From Clostridia bacterium (GTDB lineage Bacteria > Bacillota > Clostridia > Christensenellales > Borkfalkiaceae): a stretch of 34,916 nucleotides of DNA. Under the pieces are notes generated by a model. It was given only the letters and a program-made list of their open reading frames with translations, searched no databases and had not been told where the DNA came from. The stretch spans positions 5,689 to 40,604 of the forward strand of contig JAIDSQ010000086.1 of the NCBI GenBank assembly GCA_029061155.1, read 5' to 3'. Of this stretch, positions 23,806-32,010 are shown one piece after another. Position 1 is the stretch's first letter; every line of letters begins with the position of its first letter. A program made the translations under genes and the position numbers.

Positions 23806-24078
23806 ATGGAACTTGAAAAGGAAGAGCTTGCTCGCCGACTTGCAAAGCGGGCGGAAACAGCTGTTAAAATTTTAAAAATTCTCGTTATTATCGCAGGCGC
23901 CGTATTTGCTGCGGCAGGCATTTTCTGCATAATCGCCCTCACGGTCATTTCCGACAGGCAGACGGCGGTTATCGGCATTATTGTGTTTATGTGCTGCATT
24001 ATACTTCTGGCGGTTGCCGTAATGTCAATGCTTGCGTATGCGTATTATGCTTTAAACAAATTGAAGAAACTGAAATAA
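23806..24078 (+). CDS. Small two-TM membrane protein before the RND transporter
   Basis: This 90-residue protein has a charged helical start (MELEKEELARRLAKRAETAVK), two membrane helices (about 22-46 and 54-82) and a basic end (NKLKKLK). No Shine-Dalgarno is visible. A TATAAA at 23792-23797 ends 8 bases before the ATG, so the mRNA may be leaderless if that box is real; no good -35 matches it. It sits 6 bp before the RND gene and may be an accessory subunit. I do not recognise the family. Confidence 0.65.
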   Translation: MELEKEELARRLAKRAETAVKILKILVIIAGAVFAAAGIFCIIALTVISDRQTAVIGIIVFMCCIILLAVAVMSMLAYAYYALNKLKKLK

Positions 24079-24084
24079 AATACT

Positions 24085-27000
24085 ATGAAAAAATTTTTCT
24101 CTTTTATTATCAGACAGTGGGTAGCGATTTTGCTCGCGGTTGTGTTTGTGCTCGCGTTCGGTGTGTACTCCGCAATCAATATGAGCATTAACTTGCTGCC
24201 CGATATTAATGTCCCCATGGTGTGCGTTCAGGTAATTTACCCGGGCGCAAACGCCTCGTCCGTGGAAAAGGACGTGACTACAAAACTTGAGGACGGGCTT
24301 ACAATCGGCGGAGTTACCGACGTACAGAGTTATTCTTACGACAACCTTTCCGCGCTTGTACTGTCCTTCGATTACGGTACGGACACGACGGACAAAAAGT
24401 CTGAAATTCAAAGCAAACTTTCCGAACTCAAATTGCCCGACGGCGTGACGACTTCGGTCTACGATATCGACCTCAACGCCGAGGCGCTTGCCGTGCTTTC
24501 CGTCATTTCGGACGCGGGCGCGGACGATGCGTACGAAAAGGCAAATGACTTGTCGGTAAAGCTCGGTTCTATCGACGGCGTGGAGAGCGTTGAAATAAAG
24601 GGCGGAGCGCAGTATTCGTACGTAATCAGCCCCTTCGGCGGGTTGGAGCTTATAAGCCCTCTCATCGTTCAGGCGTTTTCTTACGGCGCGCTCGACTTGC
24701 CCCTCGGCAATATTAACGACAACGGCGACGTTCAGATACGCAACAACTCCGACGTTGCCTCGGTTGACGACATAAAAAATATGCCCTTGGAACTTCCCTC
24801 CTCGCTTGTGACTATGCTTTCTTCGGTAAAGCAGGTTATGACCTATTACGAGGATTCGACGGTCGAAGACCTTGAAACTCTGCGCGCGGACCTTGCAAGC
24901 GGCGTTGCTGAAGTTTTAGGCGCAATCGACACAATGACCGCCGAAGAAGTGGATAAGTTTGCCGAGCTCAAAACTTATATGAACATTGCCGACACTTACA
25001 CAGCCGACAGATTAAAGTCCATTAAGTCGAGCAGGTACTACGACACCATCTATAAGCAGACGGTGGACGACGACGGCAACCCCAAGGACGATGACGAGCT
25101 TGAAAAGGTCGCAGACGAAATAAACACGCAGTATCCAAACCTTCCTTTCACGATTTCCGTGGACCTTTTAAAGGTGGTGCGTGACGGAAAAATAGACGAT
25201 ATTATCGCGTTCAGGGAAGAAATCGAGCAGGGTGAAGGCTACATAACCGCAACTGAAAATAACGAGTATTATGCGCTTTCCGACGAAGAGTTTGTAAAAC
25301 TTGCAAAGGATATGGGCGTGTACTCCCCCGACGAATATTCCGACGAGCAGATAGCCGAAAACGTTGCCTTTGCAAGGCAGACCTCGGCAACGGGGCTTGC
25401 CGCAATAGCCGACAAAAAGAGAGAGGAGGGCAACGACTACAACCCTACCGACGGCGAATGCGCGCTGCTTTTCACGGCAACCGACCTTTCAAACGACCAC
25501 CCTATAATAATGTCGCCCACGTTCATAGCCTTTGTAAGAAGTCCCAATTACGAGGACAATATGCAGCTTTTAATAGACAGGCGCGGCGAGCTGGGTGAAG
25601 AAATTACCGCCGAGCAGTTCTATACGCTTTACAACGACCTAAACTTAGAGGGCGTTATAGAGATAAACCTTTCGGTAAAGCTTATCAACTTTATTTTGGA
25701 AACAGACCTTACGGAGCTTACCGTAAACGCCTCGGGAAGTTCTGTGCTTGTCGTAAAGACGGCGGACGTGGCTGACGTAACCGACCCGCCTTCGGCAAGC
25801 TACACTTCATACGCGTATTACTACGGCGGTAAAGCAAATATTACCACGGGTATTATAGTAGAAATTTACAAATCCAACGGCGCGAACTCTTCGGCGGTGG
25901 TTGAAGAAGTTAAAAAAGTATATTCTGAAATAAGCGCACAGGAAGGCTATTCGGCAAGCATAAGCCTTTTGGACGACCAGTCCGAGTTTATATCCGAAAG
26001 TATTTCAAACGTGCTTGTAAGTATGCTTATAGGCGGCGTGCTTGCAATACTTATAATTTACGTGTTCCTCAAAAAGGTGCGCACGTCGCTCGTAATTGCA
26101 GTGACAATGCCCCTTTCGGTGCTTGCCGCAATTATCTGCCTGTTCCTCATGGGCATAACGCTCAACATGGTTTCTTTGGGTGGGCTTGCCGTCGGCATAG
26201 GTATGCTTGTGGACAACAGCATAGTCGTAATAGAGGCTATCTCCAAGCACCGCGACCTCGGCAAAAACGCCTTCCGGTCGGCTGTGGACGGCACGGTGGA
26301 GGTGGGCGGCGCACTGTTCGGTTCAACGCTAACAACCGTGTGCGTGTTCATTCCCATAATTTTCTCGGGCGGACTGACAGCCGAAATTTTCACCGATTTG
26401 GCGTTTGCGGTAATATACTCGCTTGCGTTCTCCTTGATTGTTTCAGTCACTGTAATCCCTGCGCTTTACGCCCTGTTTGAAGGTGGTGCGCGTATGCTCC
26501 GTCAGGGTAAGATCGGCGCAGAGCCCCTTCCCGAAAAGCCTGCGGAAATTATTGAACCTGTCGAGACTGAACAGCCTGTAAAGAAGAAGTTTTCCTTCAA
26601 AGAACCCGTAATTATGAATAAAGTTACGGGCGTATATGAAAAAATTCTGCCCAAGGTCTTAGGCAAAAAGCTTATAACTATTATTACCGCCGTTGCGGTA
26701 TTCGGCGCAAGCATAGGACTGCTGTTTTTGACGGGCACGGAATTTTTGCCCTCGATTGACAAGGGCAAAATAGAAGTTACAATGTCTTACGGCTCGGGCA
26801 GGGATCTTGAAACCGTTCAACGCGACGTGCTTGAGTTTACCGAAGTAATTACCAAAAACGTTGAAAATATCGATTACGTATCGGCAAGCGTGGGTAAAAA
26901 CGGTTTGCTTGCTTTGACCGATACGGGTATTATAACAGTTCAGCTTACGACTAACAGGGGCACGGACAACGTTGTCGATAAAATAAGACAGCTTTCAAAG

Positions 27001-28176
27001 GATAACCCCACCGTCGGCAATGTAATGGTAAAGCAGATTGACGGCGTTGTAGCCTCGCTTATGTCGGGCTCCAACGATTTATCCGTAACCATAGTGGGCA
27101 GCGACGGCGACAAGCTTATCGAAATTTCTAATAAGATAAAAGCGGAGTTGGGCGAACAGGGTTTTGACGACATAACGGACAGCGCTACCGATAAATCTTT
27201 GCAGTACACCCTTCATTTCGACCGCAATAAAATTGCGGAGTTGGGGCTTGATTATCAGACAGTAGTGCTTACTCTAAGAATAGGCATTGCATCGCACACG
27301 GTTTGCACAGTCACTATCGACGGCGACGACTATAATTTGGACGTGCGCTTTGCCGAAGGTACGATAAATAATAAAGCCGACCTTGAAAACTTCGTAGTCG
27401 GCTTTGACAGCAGCGAAGGCACGCAGATTAAACTTAAGGATATTTTAAAAGAGGGTGTAAAGGAAGAGCTTACAGAGGCTTGTATACGCCGTTCCAACGG
27501 CGATAAAATGATTTCCGTTTCCGCAACCCTGCCCGGCGTCGATACAGGCTCGGCGGGAAAGATAATGCAGAAAACGGCAAGCGAAGTTTTGAAGGAATAC
27601 GAAGGTTACTCTTTCGAGTCGAGCGGTATTTCAAGCTATCTTACGGACGCATTTTCTGGGCTTGCCGTGGCGCTTGTAATTTCATTCTTCCTTCTGTACG
27701 CCGTAATGGCAGTGCAGTTCGGCTCGTTTGTAACTCCTTTAATAATTATGGCAAGCATACCTTTCAGCTTTACGGGCGGGTTTATAGCGCTTGTAATTAC
27801 GGGCACAAGCCTGAACGTCGTTTCGTTCATAGGTCTTATAATGCTTATGGGTGTTGTAGTAAACAATGCAATCGTTATGCTTGAAAAAATCAAGCAGCTG
27901 CACGACGAGGGTATGCCCCACTTCGAGGCGGTTACGGCGGCTTGCAGTACAAGGCTTAGACCTATTCTTATGACTACGTTGACGACCATACTTGCGCTTA
28001 TACCAATGGCGATAGGCGTGGGGCAGGGCAGCGAGCTTATGCAACCCCTCGGCATAGTGGTAATAGGCGGACTTTTAATAGGAACGCTTGTAACGCTCGT
28101 TCTCGTTCCCGCAGTATACAGCGCAGTGCACAGACTTTCAAAGGATAACCCCGAAGGCAAAAAGATTAAACAATAA
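24085..28176 (+). CDS. RND-family efflux transporter with a large insert
   Basis: At 1363 residues this is about 300 longer than typical AcrB/SwrC-type RND pumps (around 1030-1065). Residues 1-235 give TM1 and the start of the first porter domain (LLPDINVPMV.V.YPGA, then the ASSVEKDV motif). About 237-551 is an extra charged, mostly helical block of roughly 315 residues, after which the usual sequence resumes (SVLVVKTADVADV). TM2-TM6 follow; TM4 holds MLVDNSIVVIE with Asp710-Asn711 where AcrB has Asp407-Asp408, so the proton relay keeps the first acid. The second half (about 860-1363) repeats the pattern with VVNNAIVMLE. Two repeats, 12 helices, proton-driven export of drugs or amphiphiles is the family's job. 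No membrane-fusion or outer-membrane partner is adjacent, as in Gram-positives. Confidence 0.9.
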   Translation: MKKFFSFIIRQWVAILLAVVFVLAFGVYSAINMSINLLPDINVPMVCVQVIYPGANASSVEKDVTTKLEDGLTIGGVTDVQSYSYDNLSALVLSFDYGTDTTDKKSEIQSKLSELKLPDGVTTSVYDIDLNAEALAVLSVISDAGADDAYEKANDLSVKLGSIDGVESVEIKGGAQYSYVISPFGGLELISPLIVQAFSYGALDLPLGNINDNGDVQIRNNSDVASVDDIKNMPLELPSSLVTMLSSVKQVMTYYEDSTVEDLETLRADLASGVAEVLGAIDTMTAEEVDKFAELKTYMNIADTYTADRLKSIKSSRYYDTIYKQTVDDDGNPKDDDELEKVADEINTQYPNLPFTISVDLLKVVRDGKIDDIIAFREEIEQGEGYITATENNEYYALSDEEFVKLAKDMGVYSPDEYSDEQIAENVAFARQTSATGLAAIADKKREEGNDYNPTDGECALLFTATDLSNDHPIIMSPTFIAFVRSPNYEDNMQLLIDRRGELGEEITAEQFYTLYNDLNLEGVIEINLSVKLINFILETDLTELTVNASGSSVLVVKTADVADVTDPPSASYTSYAYYYGGKANITTGIIVEIYKSNGANSSAVVEEVKKVYSEISAQEGYSASISLLDDQSEFISESISNVLVSMLIGGVLAILIIYVFLKKVRTSLVIAVTMPLSVLAAIICLFLMGITLNMVSLGGLAVGIGMLVDNSIVVIEAISKHRDLGKNAFRSAVDGTVEVGGALFGSTLTTVCVFIPIIFSGGLTAEIFTDLAFAVIYSLAFSLIVSVTVIPALYALFEGGARMLRQGKIGAEPLPEKPAEIIEPVETEQPVKKKFSFKEPVIMNKVTGVYEKILPKVLGKKLITIITAVAVFGASIGLLFLTGTEFLPSIDKGKIEVTMSYGSGRDLETVQRDVLEFTEVITKNVENIDYVSASVGKNGLLALTDTGIITVQLTTNRGTDNVVDKIRQLSKDNPTVGNVMVKQIDGVVASLMSGSNDLSVTIVGSDGDKLIEISNKIKAELGEQGFDDITDSATDKSLQYTLHFDRNKIAELGLDYQTVVLTLRIGIASHTVCTVTIDGDDYNLDVRFAEGTINNKADLENFVVGFDSSEGTQIKLKDILKEGVKEELTEACIRRSNGDKMISVSATLPGVDTGSAGKIMQKTASEVLKEYEGYSFESSGISSYLTDAFSGLAVALVISFFLLYAVMAVQFGSFVTPLIIMASIPFSFTGGFIALVITGTSLNVVSFIGLIMLMGVVVNNAIVMLEKIKQLHDEGMPHFEAVTAACSTRLRPILMTTLTTILALIPMAIGVGQGSELMQPLGIVVIGGLLIGTLVTLVLVPAVYSAVHRLSKDNPEGKKIKQ

Positions 28177-28207
28177 AAAAACGCGACCGTACAGGTCGCG
28201 TTTTTTT
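28175..28207. terminator. Bidirectional terminator between RND gene and lipoprotein gene
   Basis: ACGCGACC pairs with GGTCGCGT (stem including flanking A/T runs 28175-28188 with 28194-28207, loop GTACA). A-runs before and T-runs after let it work on both strands between convergent genes. Confidence 0.92.
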
Positions 28208-28220
28208 ATGCTTTAAGTCA

Positions 28221-30239
28221 TTAAATTTTTCTGTAAACCATTAGGGGGCTATACCGGTAAAAAGTTACACCGCCGATAGTGTATTCGGTATAACATATGG
28301 GGTCGCCGCCAAATTCACTGTCGCACGTGGTAGAAATTTGAACGACCGTGCAACCCGAATATGTTCCGAAATAAGTTGAAGGAACACCAGCTTTATCATA
28401 ATCGGTAATTCCGAACTGTTTGCAGAACGCAGTGTTTATAGTTTCACGCGTATCTTCGCTTAAGTCATTCGGGCGGGTGTCGGGGTTGTTATAATAGTCC
28501 GCAATGCTTTTCAAATTCTCTTCGGAGAGTAAGTCGTTTTCGTACGCATCCTCCAACGAAAGAATTTGTCGATCAAAAACTGCGTCATAAATATAAGACG
28601 GACTTGCAATTAAAACCATATCCAACTTCATAAGCTTGTCGATTACGTCAAGGACTTTTTGTTTATCGTGGGTTGCAAGCTCCATACAGAACATATGGTT
28701 TGTTTCCTTTCTTAAATTAATTATATCCCCGCGTCCGAAATCCTCCAACTTATAATGGAACGAAACCATTTCGGAAACCTGATCCGTGGCGGCAAAATCG
28801 GCAAAGCTTATTTTGGTAAGGTCGTTGTACTCGCTCTTTAAAATGACCCATACTTTGTTATCTTCAAACTTTTCGTCGATTGTCGGTTCATGGGAATTAT
28901 TCAGCATTACCATATCGTGCGTTTTGTCAATTTCGCCGCTTAGCCTCCAGATTACGATACTGTAATAACCCATATAATGAAAATTAACTCCGCCTATAGT
29001 TACCCATTCATCTCTTACGTCGGCCGGATAATCGTCATACGGGGTGTTTAATACAACTGCATAACCGCCGTCGTAAACTCCGTAATATCTGAGTATTTCG
29101 AAGTCTTCCGCCTTAGCGTCCAAAACGGGGAATTTTTCTCTGTTGCGCTCGGCGTTTGCCGCATATTCTTTAATGAGCCGTGCCGTCGTTTCGTCTAACT
29201 TTTCGGGACAGACTTCACCGTTATTATTATAGTCCGCAATAGCCTGTAAATTTTCCCGAGTTAATACTTCACCGTATGCGTCCTGTAAGCTGTAAAACGC
29301 TCCGTGCCTTTTGGGGTCGCTGGCGTTTGGATTGGGGTTATATATCACGATTTGCGGTAAGGCGGTGTTGCCGTAGATAAACGTTACCCCGCCTACTTCA
29401 ATACTTATAGGCGCGTAAAGCGTTATATAGGTAGACCCCGTTCTTTCAATCATAACTGCCGACGCGCCGTTATAAGTTCCGTAATAGCGTAATAACGTTG
29501 CGGAAATTTCCTCGGAAGTATCGTGTTGTGCTTTGTAATTTTTTACCCAATCGTCTTTAATCTTTTGTGCAATATCTTCGCTCAATTCGGGCGGTTTAAC
29601 ATTGCTGTTAGTATGGTAGGCGAAAATTGACTGCAAGTCTTCCTGCGTCAGCCAGCCCCTGTAGTAAGCCGTTTGCAGGCTGTAAAAGGGAGCGCTTGAG
29701 TTAGTTTCGGGCATTGGCATAGGTGTGGGCGGTTCGGGCGGTTGTGGTTCGTCGATTACTTCGCCGTTGGCGCTGTAAAGGAAGGTGGAAGTACATTTCG
29801 TAACCCAGTCGCGGTTATCGAACTTGTATCTCATTCGCGCCTGCCAGTATTTTTGTGCGCCGCCCGTCGGTACGGAAATGGTTATAGACTTGCCAATATC
29901 CAAATCTTTTACACTTTCGATTTTCTCGCGCGTCATCGAAGTATAAGATTCCTGATAGGTTTGCGAAGAGTACAGTTCCACGAACACCCATATGGTTGAA
30001 GGAAGCAGCGTGAAGTTGTTTCTTACCTTCGCCCATACGGCGCCTTCGCCCCCGCCGATAGACAGCGTTAAGTTGGTCGCTATGCCCTTGGTGGTAACAA
30101 GCTCTTCGTCGGTGTCGTTCCACTGTATATTGGTGTCCGTTTGGTTTTCGGGAATTTCTTCAGGTGATGCGCACGCGCACGCAAATACGGACGACAGCGC
30201 CAATATTCCCGCCAATAATCTTTTTATTGCCCTTTTCAT
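28221..30239 (-). CDS. Lipoprotein with a triplicated approximately 115-residue module
   Basis: The start is the ATG at 30239: an AAGGAG lies just upstream inside the codons of the longer alternative start at 30254. The 672-residue protein has a signal peptide ending in a lipobox-like SVFAC, so it should be lipid-anchored outside the membrane. A beta-sandwich-like domain (about 50-155) is followed by a Pro-rich linker (about 165-175). Three diverged copies of one module follow at about 185-300, 315-432 and 559-670. Each starts with SL..AY...L..E(D/N)L.(S/A)IA.Y, continues with an (L/D)(S/D)E helix, then YYG.Y.G..(A/V)V and ends with (T/V)IGGV.F....... Between modules 2 and 3 is an unrelated stretch with HDMVMLNN and VWVILK. 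No function can be assigned; it ends the operon of the Xre and AraC regulators. Confidence 0.8.
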   Translation of the reverse strand: MKRAIKRLLAGILALSSVFACACASPEEIPENQTDTNIQWNDTDEELVTTKGIATNLTLSIGGGEGAVWAKVRNNFTLLPSTIWVFVELYSSQTYQESYTSMTREKIESVKDLDIGKSITISVPTGGAQKYWQARMRYKFDNRDWVTKCTSTFLYSANGEVIDEPQPPEPPTPMPMPETNSSAPFYSLQTAYYRGWLTQEDLQSIFAYHTNSNVKPPELSEDIAQKIKDDWVKNYKAQHDTSEEISATLLRYYGTYNGASAVMIERTGSTYITLYAPISIEVGGVTFIYGNTALPQIVIYNPNPNASDPKRHGAFYSLQDAYGEVLTRENLQAIADYNNNGEVCPEKLDETTARLIKEYAANAERNREKFPVLDAKAEDFEILRYYGVYDGGYAVVLNTPYDDYPADVRDEWVTIGGVNFHYMGYYSIVIWRLSGEIDKTHDMVMLNNSHEPTIDEKFEDNKVWVILKSEYNDLTKISFADFAATDQVSEMVSFHYKLEDFGRGDIINLRKETNHMFCMELATHDKQKVLDVIDKLMKLDMVLIASPSYIYDAVFDRQILSLEDAYENDLLSEENLKSIADYYNNPDTRPNDLSEDTRETINTAFCKQFGITDYDKAGVPSTYFGTYSGCTVVQISTTCDSEFGGDPICYTEYTIGGVTFYRYSPLMVYRKI

Positions 30240-30303
30240 AGTAGGCTCCTTCATATTTCTTTTTACTATATTTTATACTCTGCGTAAAAAGAAATCTATC
30301 AAG

Positions 30304-30798
30304 TTAACCTTGCATTTTGTCCAGTTTTGCATTGCGGACACATTTAATTATTAAAAACACGTTTAACGCAATTATAATAACCGCAAGGATAATCAGAACT
30401 ACGGCAATTTCGTTATGCGTTAAGCCGAAGTCCACGCTTGCAACAGTTTCGTCGCCTTCCCGCGGGTATATGTACAGGCAAAGGCAAAGTGTAACCGCCA
30501 ATAAAATAACGGCACTTAAAACAGCCGTAATAATTACCGCAAGGCGGGAAACGCGTTTTTGTTTAACGGAAGTTTGCTCTTCCTTTTTAACGGAATTTTC
30601 TGCGTTTTGCAAAAAGTAGTCGGAGCTTACACCGAAAAGCTCGCACATTGCCTTGATTTTATCGGACCTTGGTGTTAAGGAATTGGTTTCCCACTGCGAA
30701 ACTGCTTGGCGGCTTACGCCTATCTTGTAGCCAAGCTCGTCCTGTGACATTCCGTTTTGTTTTCTTAACTTGCGAATTTGTTCGCCTATCGTAGTCAT
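30304..30798 (-). CDS. Xre-family HTH regulator with two C-terminal membrane helices
   Basis: The first 60 residues are a textbook Xre/HTH_3 domain (GEQIRKLRKQNGMSQDELGYKIGVSRQAVSQWETNSLTPRSDKI, then LFGVSSDYFLQN). Membrane helices follow at about 85-109 and 130-152, with a basic end. Such one-component membrane-bound regulators of Firmicutes couple envelope state to DNA binding. It begins 12 bp after the AraC stop (AGAGG ribosome site) and lies 64 bp before the lipoprotein gene, which is its likely target or partner. A decayed HTH remnant of similar type is at 8193-8366. Confidence 0.9.
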   Translation of the reverse strand: MTTIGEQIRKLRKQNGMSQDELGYKIGVSRQAVSQWETNSLTPRSDKIKAMCELFGVSSDYFLQNAENSVKKEEQTSVKQKRVSRLAVIITAVLSAVILLAVTLCLCLYIYPREGDETVASVDFGLTHNEIAVVLIILAVIIIALNVFLIIKCVRNAKLDKMQG

Positions 30799-30809
30799 AA
30801 ATTGCCTCT

Positions 30810-31514
30810 TTATTTACCGTATTCGGACGGTGAAACGCCGAAGTATTGTTTGAATACGCGCGAGAAGTAGAGGGGGTCGGAATACCCGCACGCCTCGGCT
30901 GTCTGCGATACCGTGTATTCGGAGTAGCGGTTGGATATTTCGCCGAGAATAATTCCCCGCGCAAGCTCCATTCTGCCGTTCAAGAGATATTCGCGCGGAC
31001 TGACGCCCACTTCCTTTTTAAAAAGCCGCCTTAAATAGTCGTAGTTCAAGGGGAAAGTTTTAAGGTAATCGTCAAGCGAAAAAGTGGGGTCGGAAAGACT
31101 TTTGTCTATTCCGTCCGCAACAGTAGATACCACAGGCGAATACTTTTTGCTTGCGGTAAAAGCGTTTATGTACCCTACCAAAAGCGAGCCGAGCGCCGAC
31201 AAAACAAGTTCGCTCTTATAGTTTTCGCTTTTAAAATACTTAACCGCCTCGCCTGCGGTAAAGGCGATTGCTCCGTCGTCGTCGATAACGGTAACACTCT
31301 TTAAGGGCAGCAGCGCTTTTTCAACCGTAACTCTCAGACCTTTTTCAAGGTTAAGTTCAAACTTGGTCAGCGGGGGAATTATTATTACTTGCCCCGCCTT
31401 AAAAAAAATACTTTGCGAAGAGGTTATGCTCCCTGCCGAGCGGGCAAGTATGACCTCGAAATTTTTGCTCGTATTTATTGCGGTATCTTCGCCCGCATAT
31501 ATAATGCCGTTCAA
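30810..31514 (-). CDS. AraC-family transcriptional regulator
   Basis: The start is TTG at 31514, one base after the stop of the preceding acetyltransferase gene, with GAGGG eight bases upstream; longer frames would overlap that gene. The 234-residue protein has a cupin-like N-terminus (about 1-85; INTSKNFEV, AGQVIIIPP) for ligand binding, and the double-HTH AraC domain at the end: SLDDYLKTFPLNYDYLRRLFKKEVGVSPREYLLNGRMELA, then VSQTAEACGYSDPLYFSRVFKQYFGVSPSEY. The inducer is unknown, but a short cupin suggests a sugar or small polar ligand. It is embedded in the operon, so its targets may include its own neighbours. Confidence 0.88.
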   Translation of the reverse strand: MNGIIYAGEDTAINTSKNFEVILARSAGSITSSQSIFFKAGQVIIIPPLTKFELNLEKGLRVTVEKALLPLKSVTVIDDDGAIAFTAGEAVKYFKSENYKSELVLSALGSLLVGYINAFTASKKYSPVVSTVADGIDKSLSDPTFSLDDYLKTFPLNYDYLRRLFKKEVGVSPREYLLNGRMELARGIILGEISNRYSEYTVSQTAEACGYSDPLYFSRVFKQYFGVSPSEYGK

Positions 31515-31515
31515 A

Positions 31516-32010
31516 TTATTTACCCTCGCAGGAGCACTTGTGCAATGAAAGTTCCTTGTCGTAAATAAAGCAGTCCAGATCCTCGTTATATTCCTGAGAA
31601 TCGGAGTAACCGCAATGTACAAAGAAGGGCACGGCGCTTTCATAGGGCAGACAGTAAACGGACTTTGCTCCGCTTTCAAAAAGTTTCAGTTCTGCGGCGT
31701 ACAGCAAAAATTTGCCGTAGCCCTTTTTGCGTGCCTCGGGCGCAATATAAATTTCGCGGATATCGCCGCAGCCTTCCTTAAGGTTCCAGTCGTTTGTTAT
31801 GTCGTCAATCTGATAAATGACGAACCCGACGTAGGCGTTTCCGTCGTGCAGTATATCGATGCTTATAAGCCCCGCCAAAAGGTCGGGCAGGATATATTCG
31901 TCCAGAAGGTGGGCGGTGTCGTCCGCGCAGTCCAATTCCTTATAGTAATCTTCAAACAGTTTGTAAAACTGCTCTTTTGTTTTATCTGTAAGAGGTGATG
32001 CTTTTATCAT
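31516..32010 (-). CDS. GNAT-family N-acetyltransferase
   Basis: This 164-residue acetyltransferase carries the GNAT core: YVGFVIYQID (beta-4), DIREIYIAPEARKKGYGKFLLYAAE (motif A with the acetyl-CoA loop R-K-K-G-Y-G), SVYCLPYESAVPFFVHCGY (motif B). The substrate is unknown. The start overlaps the metallophosphoesterase stop by ATGA (32007-32010). It lies inside the operon, directly before the AraC regulator. Confidence 0.88.
   Translation of the reverse strand: MIKASPLTDKTKEQFYKLFEDYYKELDCADDTAHLLDEYILPDLLAGLISIDILHDGNAYVGFVIYQIDDITNDWNLKEGCGDIREIYIAPEARKKGYGKFLLYAAELKLFESGAKSVYCLPYESAVPFFVHCGYSDSQEYNEDLDCFIYDKELSLHKCSCEGK

Noticed and set aside
30240-30254. Upstream ATG for the lipoprotein gene
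   Set aside because: Its own first codons form the ribosome site (AAGGAG) for the next ATG, and the signal peptide starts properly at 30239.
31515-31679. N-terminal extension of the AraC gene to 31679
   Set aside because: It overlaps the end of the acetyltransferase gene in another frame; the TTG at 31514 has a ribosome site and gives a normal cupin start.
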